Assembly (NCBI RefSeq): GCF_900324465.2
Contig: NC_046618.1
Location: 7,496,063-7,560,062, forward strand
Reading direction: 5' to 3'
From: Anabas testudineus
Lineage: Eukaryota > Chordata > Actinopteri > Anabantiformes > Anabantidae
DNA length: 64,000 bases
In this document: positions 41,212-54,100 of the stretch, piece after piece
Position numbering within the stretch: position 1 is the stretch's first letter
Layout of the letters: each line of letters begins with the position of its first letter
Made by a program: the position numbers and the translations under genes
Notes under the pieces: generated by a model
What the model saw: only the letters and a program-made list of their open reading frames with translations
Told to the model about the DNA's origin: nothing
Database searches by the model: none

Positions 41212-44200
41212 ATGGTAAGTGAAGTAACACACGATGAGTAACCTCCATCTGTTAACTTACTGCAGGAGTCAGTGATTATATCTGAGCTTTTTAGGAGTTG
41301 CAATGTGTGTTAAAATGAAGGTTACTTATTAGCTGTGGTTAGATAATAGCTAGTGTTAAATATTAGTTTGGTTGTTTTAATGTTAACATTAGCACAAACA
41401 TGTAGGTAGCTAGTTAACCCAGGTTAGCTAAATGTCCTGTAAGTACCTGACTAATCAAATGAGTGACACACTAGTCTAATTCACTGTAATATTCTCTAAC
41501 TTTACCATAACAATGATATATAACATCTTATTTTTAACCAGTACGTGTTTTGTTTGTACATTTATACAGTCTAACATAGTTTTTATTAGGAGAGGTAATT
41601 AGCACTGTCTTTAAGGTGAACTTACAACTAGCTAGCTTGATTTATATTAGCACCCAGAGAACTTACAGATGAAAAGATTGTGGTCTACGACACTTTGCAT
41701 TTACATTTTGTAAAAATTGTAGAAGATTTATCTGACTTAATTAAAAGAAAATAGCTGTTGCAACTTAATATTTTGTTTAATGATGCAAATGAGATAGATC
41801 TATTGCAGAACACCCTAACCCGATGGTCCACATGAGAAATAGTGGAATATTTTGTATTATTTATTTTTAACTTAACTTTATGCTGTGATAAACCTGTATA
41901 ACTAACATTAATGATATATATATAAAATGACCATCGGAGCATTAGATGTTTCATGTTTTGCACTGTTAGTTTAGCTGTCATGCTGCAGCTCATAGCAAAC
42001 TGCTGAGTTTTATGACCTATAAAGTTATTTATTGTTAAAACAGTGTGAGTAACATCAGCCACACTTCAGGACCCTTTTTGCACACTGGTTCCAAGGAGGG
42101 AGTGCTCCAGCTCCTCGACCATGTGCACTGGTCTCAGGAAGGGGATGTGTGTATGTTTCCCTTCAGCAGAGCTCTCCACAGTTAGTCTATTGTTAAATGT
42201 GGCTGGGAAACAGCACAGGAGCAGCACAGACCTTGAAAAAACAGGGGAGGCATGAGACTGCTGTGAAGTTGAATGAGAGGCTAACCTTTGGAGCACACAT
42301 CCCTCTAGTGTTTTTAAGAGGGCAGTTCAGCTTTGAATGACAGGGAGTTGCCTTGTTGTAATGGTCTTCAACAAGAAGGTCAGCCATAACATTTCTTAAG
42401 GATTACTGTGTTTTCCTGCTGAAGGATGAGTTACTGCCACTGTAAGTACACATTTTCTCTTCTTGTTCCAGTCACGGAAGTCTTGGATTGAGGACACTTT
42501 TTCAAAGAGAGAGTGTGTGAAGTTTATCCCTTCCTCGCGGGACCTACACAGGTACAGTAAACTGGTGTCTGATTGCAGCGTTGATAAATGTTTAAAGTAC
42601 AACATTTTATGGTTCTCATATAAAATACAGGGTGGCTTGTTTGCTTAGTACATAGTATAATATTAACGGCAGTGCTTGGATACATTTTTCTGTTGTGAGT
42701 GCTGAAGTATTTGGCATTCAGCCCTTCCTTCCAGGAATAGGGACCATGCAAATTCTTTGATAATGTGCTATTTCCTGTTTTTTTACAGATGTACTCCAGT
42801 ATGTCAAGTATGCCAAAACTTGATCAGGTATAATTTATTAATTCTCTGTTTATGTGTGTCTTTATGCCACCCTCAAGTTGTGACATATATCCTACTGCCC
42901 CACCTCCCATACCAATGAAGCCCTTGTTTTTCACTTTTCTCACATCCCTTATTTAAGCATTTTTGCTTTCTTTATTTTTCTTGTACATTTTCTCAATGTA
43001 GTTTCATTTTCATGACTGACTATAAAATTAATAATAACAAGGTATTTTATTATGTTTCTTTACTATATGAATAAATAAACATAGTATATGACAGTGGTAA
43101 CAACCGCGTTAGATAGTTGAGAATGAGATGTTGTTTAGATGTGTGTGAGTTTTGTAAAATGATACACACCTTTATTTTGGGACTGCTTTACCATCATTTA
43201 CCTCAGTTTTGTTTAGCTTAAAAAGAGACTCTTCTGTTAATATTTAAAATTTTCAAGCATGCACTAAAACCTTAGGGGTTATGTTATGTCAAGTCAAAAC
43301 ATTACACAGTGTGACTTTTTTTTCCAAGGTTTCTGCTTGGGCCTTTAATAGAATTACAGTAGAATTAACATTATATTAATCTAACAGATACGTATGATTG
43401 TTTCATCCTAAAGGAAAATTAACATTTGATGTTTTCAATACATCTCTGATAAACTTAAATAAATATCAAAAAGGACCAGTTGAACAAACAGATGCAATGT
43501 GAGTGAGAAGACTAGAAAATACCCAACTATTTAGTCACTTCTGCTTCAATTATTTTTTATGCTACTATTAAATTATTTCTTTTTCTTGAACAGATGTTGT
43601 TGCGGTCGTCTGATCGCGGAGCATTCTTGGAAAGAGTCTGTTCCTCCCATCACGCTCAATCCTGGTCCTGGACAGGATGTGGAAAAGAACTGGTCAATAG
43701 AGTGCCACACCAAAGCCAGTCCTACCAATGCCTATGGGACCATAGACTTTCAGGACACTGCCACACGTGTCTGCAGGGCAAAGGTCTGTGTGTGTCCCTA
43801 GGCCACATTTTAAGGTTTTATAAAGATTACCTCTAAATTCAATGTAAACAGTTGTCCTAGAGTGAACAAGACATGAACTTGGATTTGGATGGTTATATGA
43901 ATATGTTTTGGTTTGTCATGATGTAAACAGACATTAGTGAGCTGTATTAAAACATACATAATATCTACTTCAAACTGTCCTGAAAACATTCATGCTGCTA
44001 TCACCTGAGAAAACAAGCCTCTCAGTCCCACACAGTTCCTTCTGTTTTCTGTGTAGTTTGTTCGTGTGGCTGTGGACTCAAAGCCAGAGTTACTGGCTCA
44101 ACTGATGCTGAGGGAGTGGCAGATGGAGAGACCCAAACTAATACTGATTGTCCAGGGAGGCTCAGAAAACTTTACCCTGCCTCCTAAAGTCAAGCAGGCC

Positions 44201-45097
44201 TTCAGCAAAGGGCTCATCACTGCTGCTGTGAGCACAGGGGCATGGATACTAACTGATGGCATTAATACAGGTCGGTTGAGGGGGGTCAATTTAATGGGAT
44301 TGAACAAAGTCTTTTAACCTGAAAATGTTTAACTTTTTATCTAATAACTTCAGTTTTTTCTAGTTCAGGTTGTTTATTTGTTGCCTCGAGTACTGTAAAA
44401 CTAAAATACACACAAGAAGAAGACATACAACATCAATTATTTCAAGTTGAAACCGAAAATGAAGTAAATACAGTAGAAGTATCCCCTGACATAGTCAGTA
44501 TAGCTATGACAAGCTCTGTTTATTTGTAAGGATTTCCGGTCTCATCTGTGGAACATCATCTTCCAATGTCCATGTTTTTACCGTTACACAAAGGAGAATA
44601 TGACACAGTTTGCTGAATTTTATGCCTTTCTTTAGTCATTTAATTTCTTTATCTGTATTGTTGAATTGTATGTGTGCTGTACCTTCTGTTGCTCTTTGCA
44701 TACTCTTTAGGTGTGTCTAAGTATGTAGGTGATGCAGTGAAGACATTTGGTGGCCATGACCTGAGAAAGAGAAACACAGTCGGCGTCACACCATGGGGAG
44801 TGATTGACAACAACATGGATCTTATAGGCAGAGATGTAAACAAAATTTTGTGTTCATCATTTTACTGTGATGGATTCCTGGTTGGCTTTTGATGTGATTT
44901 TCCATCAACACTGTTAAGGTGTTCAGGCCCTACCAACCACTGGGGAACCCTTTGAGCAAGAGGGCCTGTCTTAATGGTTTCCACTCCCACTTTCTGCTGG
45001 TGGATGATGGAACGCTGGGAAAACATGGCTGCCAGCAAGGCCTCAGGAGGAAGCTGGAGAAACACATCCAGCTACAGAAGATACACCCTCGTGAGTC

Positions 45098-45137
<40 letters not shown>

Positions 45138-48100
45138 TGTGCATAGGGGTTTGATGTGTCTTATATTTTATCACCCACCACTCTTGTTTTGCAGGACTGA
45201 ACCACGGAGTACCTGTGGTGTGTGTGGTGGTGGAGGGAGGTCCTGCTATTGTGTCCACAGTGTTGGATTATGTTAGCAGTGTGCCCCCTGTACCAGTGTT
45301 TGTGTTTGAGGGATCTGGCAGGGCTGCTGACCTGCTCTCCTTCTTACACAAGCAGACTGCCGTTGACAGGTATATGCAGAAATAGGTCTTATAAAGCCAC
45401 ATCATTTCTAAATTGTACTTTGTACTTCATATGTGCACGTTTTCATGCTTTTTTTTTCTTTGTTATGTTTGAGTTGCCTTATGACAAATTTAACTAAATA
45501 ATAATGTTCACTGCATCTTTTAGGCAATTGGATGCTGATATTAAAGAAGACTTCCTTGTCAGGATTGGGGATGTGTTTGGGGTAGATGGAGCAGAAGCCT
45601 CACAGCTTTACGATCTCCTTCTACAATGTATGGATCACAGAGAGTCTGTAAGTAAAACAAATCTGTAAACATCTGTGTGTTGGTTAAACACCTGAGCTAC
45701 TCACACTATTTCAATACATCTTTGAACAACAGATAACCATCTTTGACTCAGAGTCAGAAGACCAGATGACACCCGATGCAGCCATTTTGACGGCTACACT
45801 CAAGGGTACTTGTTTCTCTCCTCTTGGTTGTCATGGACACTTTTACTACAAACATTTTGACACATGGCCATAAGGAAGCTGCAGGTATAGTTAATATCAT
45901 TAACAATTGCCTGGGTATGATGATGGCTGTCTCACTAATAATACATCCTGAGATATACAGTGGAAAAAGTAAGAAAAAGAAAGAAAAAGTATGTGAACCA
46001 TCATTTCATGGTTTTCATTAATTTGTAATACAATGTGATGTGATCTTCATCTAAGTCAAGAGTATTAACAAATATACTGTGCCTAAAATAACACAAAACA
46101 AATTGATCTTTTATGTCTTAATTGAAAACAACCAAAAAACCTTATAGTGAACTCTTTAATTAATAATGTGTTAGCAAGTTATGAAAATTAGTTTGGAGGT
46201 GTGGACTAGAGCTACTTTGACTGACAAAAAACACTCAAACTTTTTGAGTTTGCTCTTCACAGGAAAAATACGCAAGCGCACATTGACACTTCACAGCAGT
46301 ATTGGCAAAATGGTTTGTGGACTGATGAAACTATTAGTAAAGTAGTCAGCTGAAACTCTGTAGAAGTTGGGTGATACAACAGAACAGTGAACTAAAACAC
46401 ACAATATAATGGCTTAAGAAAAACTAAATCTGCCTTTTGGAGTGGTCAAGTCAGAGCCCAGACTTTAAACCAAAAGAAATTCTATGGAATCACTTTGAAG
46501 AGAGACGTGAGACATGACACGTTGAAACAATATGACAGATCTAATTCAGTTCTGCAGGAAGAATGAACTCAAATTCCTCCTGAACAATGTGCCGCTCTGA
46601 TCCACAACTACAGGAAGAACCTGGTTGAGGTTATTGCTGCCAGGGGGGTTAACCAATAATTCATTTTAAGGGTTCACATACGTTTGTCCCACTATCACTA
46701 TGAGTTTTTTATGTTTGTTCTCAATAAAGACATAAAATACCGATTTGTTTTTTGTTATTTTAGGCACAGTATATTTGTTAATACTCTTGAATTAGAAGAT
46801 CACATCACATTGTATTACAAATCAATGCAGAAAACCATGAAATTCCAAAAGGTTCACATACTTTTTCTTGCTACTGGTAAGTTCTGTTGTATGTTTTTTG
46901 CTCTTTATGGTGAACAGGCACCAAGGCCAGTCCTGCAGAGCAGCTGAGTATGGCTTTAGCCTGGGACAGGGCAGATATTGCACAGAAAGACATCCTGGTG
47001 TGTGGACAACACTGGCAGGTGAGACTGACCAAGTAAATCACTACTGCAAACTTGGATGTAATTGCAAGTATTCATTCTTTTGGGTTGTGTAATCATACTT
47101 ATTGTAAGCATGTAATGTGCTGTATCTAGGTGGGTTCTTTGGAGCAAGCCATGCTGGATGCTTTGGTGATGGATCGCGTCAGTTTTGTCAAACTGCTGAT
47201 TGACAACGGCATGACTATGAGCCGCTTCCTCACTGTGGATCGACTTGAGGAGCTTTACAACACGGTTATTATACTATATTTAACTCTCAATTCTAATGCT
47301 TGTGATGCTTTCCTTTGCCGTTCTGAACACCCCACAGTGCTCTTGTTTGTCTTGCTGTATTCTTTCCTACTTTTTCCCTTGGCTCTCTCTTTGCTATATA
47401 AACAGAGGAAACTGGTTCTTTTGTTTGTGGCTCTTGAAGCACAAATTCCAAAACTGTGGCTTTGATTGAAATCACCATAATACATCTTAAGTGTTTTACA
47501 CCAAGATAATGTGGTCACTTGCATTCAGAACATTTTCATTGTTGTTGTTTTAGGAGTTTTCTGAGATCACACAACTGTTTGTGTGACTGTCATGAGAACA
47601 GTCACAGCTGGCTTTCTCCACACTGTCTTTAACTTTTGTGTATTAAAGCCTTTTTTACTTATTCATAACTCTGGGATAATAAGTCCCTCTAAGAAAGAAG
47701 CTCAAGATCCCGGAGCTGCTACTGTGTATACAATGCGCAACTGTGCTGAAAAGTAACCAGCAGATTAATTTCCTCTGATTAGATAGTTTGTAGTTTATCC
47801 TGCTTTTCTTTCTGAATAATAATAAAAAATTTTCCTTCATAGCCACAGGGACAGACGGACAGTTTCTTGCTCCATCTCGTTGAAGATGCAAAACAGGTGA
47901 CCAGTGTGGATGAGAACACTTATAATCACATAAACATTAAGTTACACTGCAAACCACTCCGTTTACTCAGTCGTAGTTTAGATCAATTTATGTACTGGTA
48001 TATATTTCCATACTGACTATATGTGTATTTACTGTATTTCTTTTGGTGTGGGTAGACTTCTCTTCCCATAGGTTACCGTCTTTCTCTCATTGACTTGGGT

Positions 48101-51100
48101 CTGGTGATAGAGTACCTCATAGGAGGAGCATACCGCAGCACCTACACACGGAAAAACTTCAGAGCTGCATACAGGACAAAGGGCAAAGTGAGCCGTGTTT
48201 ACTATTTTTTTATGTGTCAGACAAAAAACAGTTTATCCTTATTTTCTTGTTTATATATTTATTTATTATTTGTATTTATTACTCCGCACTCCTCAGCACT
48301 GTATTGGTGTTTACAGAATGCTAGACAGGATAGTTCCACCTCCTTGTTCAAACAGAGACATGGAATAATAACAACCTCTGGCAGCAGCAGAAGTCTCCAG
48401 GACCTTCATTTCTTTAGAACTGCTCAGCCCTACAAACGCAAGGTTGGTGTGAGCTTTTATTTCAGTATGGCTTATATACTGCTATTGCTATTCAATCCTA
48501 TACCTATACCAAGCATTGTAGATTCTTTTGCCCATGTCTCTATAGGATCAAGATGCATCACCCAGTAGCAGTAGAGAGAAATCACTGACTCCTGGCCTTG
48601 ACGCTGCTCCGCTACTGGCTCCCTTCAACTTCAATGACCTGTTTGTGTGGGCTGTGCTTCAGCAGCGGCAGCAGATGGCACTGTTCTTGTGGCAGCACGG
48701 CGAGGAAGCGCTGGCACGTGCCACGGTGGCGTGTAAGCTTTACCGCTCCATGGCTTTTGAGGCACGGCAGAGCAGTATGGATGATAACATAGCAGAGCGA
48801 TTAAAGACATTTTCACTGTGAGTGTCTGTATGTTTAAATTACAGATATATCCACTTGTAAGATTCACAAGTTTCACTTCCAAGTGAAAAAATTATTATTA
48901 AATATTTAATATATAAATTTCTTTTTGTGTGTTAGTTCATGGTGTTATTTAATGGTTTTTGTTTTATTTTTTGTTGATTGACATTATTGATTGGTATGAA
49001 AAATTGCAGATGTTTGCATGTCTCTCCTGTCTCTGTGTATTAGTGAATTTGGTCAGCTGGCGGTGGATGTGTTAGACTGCGCATTTCGTCAGAACGAGCA
49101 GATGGCCATGAAGCTGTTGACTTCAGAGATGGAGGCATGGAGCAATTTCACTTGCCTGCAGATGGCTGTCTCCTCGTGTCATAGGCCATTCGTCTCACAT
49201 TCCTGCACTCAGACCCTCCTCACAGATCTCTGGACTGGTCCGCTCAACATGCGAAAAAACTCCTTTTTGAAGGTAAACATTATAAGAGTTGACAAATAAA
49301 CTAGATAAAATCAATGTCCAGACCATAGATGTTTGGACATTTATAAATCTCCTTCTCTTTGGACTCTGTACTTCAGCACATTAAAAGATTCAATTATTTG
49401 AAAAGAATAATTGACAAAGTAAGTGGAGGAAGTAGGAATTGTTTCCTTTTTAACATAGCACCTAAATTGCAAACGTTCAAAATAAGTGGACATATTACTT
49501 CTAACAATTAATAATTCTTTGTAAAAGAAAAGCGGTGACACAAAATGAAACCGTTTTAAAAGGATCTTTAGAGATAAGGTCTTTCCATATTGGTGTAAAC
49601 CTACTGAAATTACAGCTGAGACTTGACTCTTTAATTATTTTAACTAAATGTGCACAGTCTGAGTCTGGAGAAAAAAAAAAGACTTGAGAAAAAGTCTGGG
49701 CTGTAACTGTCAGCGGGTCAGCACTGTTTTCACATATAAGCTCCAGAAAATGTTGGGACACATTGGGCAAAGTTGTACTTTTTCACACATAGTGCACAGC
49801 AAGAGATTGTCCAAGTCTGACATGTTCTCACATGGGGAGAAACTTTACTTGATTTCAGAGAGGGGTGGTGGCGCCTCTGGAGAATGTGCGGGAGGCATGA
49901 CATAGGCAGCTTAGCGGGGAGATTGGGAGATTCTGTTGTGTTTTTAGAAACATGGCAACAAGTCACACGGCCAGGTATAGGTTAATAAATAAATACTGGA
50001 GTGTGCTTCTGCTAACTTATGACATGTTGTCCATATTCCTTGAGAGTATAATCTAGCTGTCTAAAGCTCCTTAGTAGAGAACAGCCTGTTGTGTATTTCT
50101 CCCATGCTGCATTAAGCAAAGATTTGATTCATCATACTAAGTCTGTGATTCTTTAGAGAATTAGCTACTCTCAAAACAAACACAGATTTTCCGTGACGTC
50201 TGTTGTCTCCTTCTTTCAGATTACTTTGAGTCTTCTTCTACCCCCTGCTATCTTCCTACTGGAGTTTAAAAGCAAAGCAGAAATGTGCCACGTACCACAG
50301 TCCCATGAGACAATGCTGTTTGGACGTGACTCAGTGAAGTCGGTACCAGCCCCTGAGAAAACGGATTGCACGGTAAAGTGCCAGTTGTACACTTGTTTGG
50401 CACTGTTTTGAAACTGGAACTGGAATCCTAATAAATGGCCTTACAGTAGTATTATCCTTGTTTTGCCTGCTCTTCCTTTCTCTTCTTCTCTCCTACTCTA
50501 CTTTACACTCTTAGGGCAGTCAGGATGCAGAACGAGGACTGCCTATCCACGACAAAAGTCCTGTCTCCTGTCTGTGTCTGTCCTGGATCACAAGGCTCTA
50601 TGAATTCTATGGAGCTCCTGTTGTTAAGTTCTGTTTTCACACAGTAGGTGGTGTGCATGTTGATATATTTAAATACATTTACATATACTGTGACACAGTA
50701 TGTGTAGTAGTTGTTGTACAGTTTATTTTATTATTATTTTTATTTCATTATATTTTTCTAATTGCTCCATATGTCTCTCTGTTTTGTTTTGTTTTTTTTT
50801 TTTGGTGTGTGTTTTCACTCTAGATGTCCTACTTGGCCTTTCTGATGTTGTTTTCCTACGTTGTCCTGGTGAAGATGGAGGATCAACCCAGTGTTCAGGA
50901 ATGGCTGGTCATATTGTACATTTTGTCCACTGCAATGGAAAAAACCAGAGAGGTGAGATAATCATTAATGGGATATGTTGTTGTATATCTAATTCATTTA
51001 TCCTTAATTATTAAATAAAAAAAATACATAACTGCTAGAACTGGCAGTAAATAATCTAAATCTGATTATGTTTAATTAAATAGTAAAATAAAAAAAAAAA

Positions 51101-54100
51101 CACACATTCAAACAGGAAAATTAATATTCAATTTTGAGAAAAAAAAACAAAGCGTGTGCTTCTGTGTGAGTACCTGAGCTGCTGCACTGAATACACTGTA
51201 TGATGGACAGGAGTCACACGTCAATGTTATTGATTCAAAATGAAATGTAGGTCAAACTGAAACGAGTGAATAATTCAACTAAAACTGTGTCATAATGATG
51301 ACAGACAGTTCACAACTCAAATCAGCAGCAGCGAGTTTGACTTGCACTTTGAACATTCAGAAAATCCAGAAATACTTAACAACTAGTAACGCAAATATAG
51401 TATATACTATATATACTTTAACTGTTGGTTTGATAGCTTAACCCATTGGGACTCCACAATTTCAAAATGTATATATCTGAACTAGGTGCTGATGTCTGAG
51501 CCAAGGAATCTGAGCCAGAAACTGAAGGTTTGGTTCTCGGAGTACTGGAACGTTTCCGATTTCATTGCCATCCTCCTCTTCCTGGCTGCACTGGCATTGC
51601 GTTGGAATGCTGATCCCTATCGGACAGCAGGACGCATTAGCTACTGTCTGGACATCATCTTCTGGTTCATCAGGTTGATGGACCTGTTGGCCGTCAATAA
51701 GCATGCTGGCCCCTACCTCACCATGATCACTAAGATGGTGCGTAGAGAGTTTCTGAGAGGGAGTCAGAGATGAGCAGCAAGTGTTTGTTGTTTTTTTTCT
51801 TAATTACAATGATATGTCTCCCTGTGTGTCCAGACCAGAAATATGTTCTTCATTGTGGTGATGATGGCAATAGTACTGCTGAGCTTTGGAGTGTCCAGAA
51901 AAGCCATCCTGTCACCAGATGAGGAGCCATCCTGGAGACTAGCTCGTGACGTAGTCTTCCAGCCCTACTGGATGATCTTTGGAGAGGTCTATGCAGGCGA
52001 GATAGACGGTCAGTGGTGACGATGACGTTAGTTTTGCCCTAAATTCTGGCTTAATGACAGAAGAAGAAGTTCAACTTTTACCTGTCTTTTACATGTGAGA
52101 TGTCCCATATTCCTAAAATAAGGGCGATGTAAACAATGTTTAAAGCAAAGTGATTAATGTAACTGGAGTAAATTAAAGTTTAATTTTATTCAGTCAGACT
52201 CACATTTCAAGTGATACCTAATTATGTTTATTTGAGGACAAAGTTATATGAGGTGAATATCTTCTTTGTTTCAGGATTTAGGATTTAGATTATATAATAA
52301 GATATTAAGTATTTGTTACACTTGTAAACATATTTTTGTCACTAAGTAACATTAAAAGATTTAACTGTGTTTTACAAGTAGATTTTTTTCTAATGCAAGT
52401 TCTCTCCATGTATTAACAGCATGTGAGGGTGGTGCACCATGTCCCCCTGCTGCCTTTGTTACACCATTCCTCCAGGCTGTCTATATGTTCTTCCAGTATA
52501 TCATCATGGTCAATGTCCTTATAGCATTTTTTAAGTAAGCACATTTATAAAGAAAATTCCAATTTCAAATTTTGTGGTAGAAGACCATGAATACTTTTAC
52601 TCAAATTAATGTCTCCTCTATAACAGCAACATCTACTTTCACATGGCAGCAACATCCAATAAACTGTGGAAATACAACCGTTATCGCTACATCATGACCT
52701 ATCAAGAAAAACCATGGCTGCCTCCACCATTTATTCTATTTAGTCACGTGACACTTGCTTTGAGAGCCATATACAGGAGATTTACAGGAGACGCTGAGCG
52801 GGAAGAGAAGCGGTCTGGACTTAGTGAGTATTGCAGTGTGTATGTGTGTAAAATCTAATAGTAGTTACCTGTACACATCTTACAGGACAGCTTACAGCAT
52901 GTGCCTTGTAATAAAATCACTTGTGTCTTACCAATCTTTACCAGAGCTCTACCTGGGCCATGAGGATCATAAGAAGCTTCATGAGTTTGAGGAGAAATGT
53001 GTGGAGGCTTACTTCCATGAGAAGAGCGAAGATCTCCACAGCAGTCAAATTAACAGGATCGGAGCCACAGCAGAAAGGTTGGATTGATATCCTGATCAAT
53101 TCAATATCTGATCTAAGAGGGGATACAGGATGCTTCTCAGTTTGCGTTATTACAGAATATAACCCTTCAGCTTATTTGTTTATACTGCACAAGGCTTTCT
53201 CCCGTCAATAGCTTTAAAATGTCAATGTTTTTATGAGCTTAAAATCAACGGTGTTTACATTTTTGCCAGAACGGTAAATATGTAACATTATTAAATTAAA
53301 AAAATGTCTGAATGTCCTTTAAAAATTGCGCTCCACTAGAGCAGAGGAGATGTGCATGATGTTGGGAGAGATCTCAGAGAAAGTCAACTTCGTTCAGGAC
53401 AGCCTGTCAGAGTTGGATGGTCAGCTGGGTCAACTCCAGGACCTTTCAGCATTGGCTGTGGACACCCTTACTCTGCTCTGTGCCTCTGACAGCCTACATC
53501 AGGAGGAGGCACGCCTGGCTTCATGTCAACCCAGCACAGCATCCCGACGCATCCTCCCTCACAGCTGGACCCTCCCGCACAGAAGTGGGACAGACTGTGA
53601 TGTACTTAATATTCGACGACTGCAGGCCAAGTCTTGTAAAAGTACCCCTCCTTCTTTGCTAAAGGGACACACTCACACACTGGTGACAAGTAGACGGACT
53701 TCACAGGAGTGCCATGTGGGAGCCAGGGGGAGCAGGGGAGGAAGACAAGGACACACTGAGGAGGAAGGAGCAAAGGAGGTAGTTGGTGTTTTTATTTTAA
53801 TTTTCATAAGTGAGAAGTAAAGCAGATGCCAAGCCAGAATACTCTTACAAACTCATAAAGTATCACGTTATAATGTTAAGATATATCAATATCTTCTACA
53901 TCACAAACACAACCTTCTATGCTTTGACTATGCTTTGAAATCTTTTATTTAACACAATTTTCCCTAGGATTCACATTCTGCTATTGATCATCCCAGTGAG
54001 AATTTAGTGGGACTTTCAAGGCCTGCATCCCACTCTCATTTTTATGGAGTTCATCTTAGTGGTCTCAGAGATCAGACACCATGTGAGTCCTGTGTCCCAT

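Noticed and set aside
44271-44710. A microRNA of the mir-204/211 type in a trpm6 intron, by analogy with TRPM1 and TRPM3
   Set aside because: No TTCCCTTTGTCATCC-like sequence was seen in this intron.
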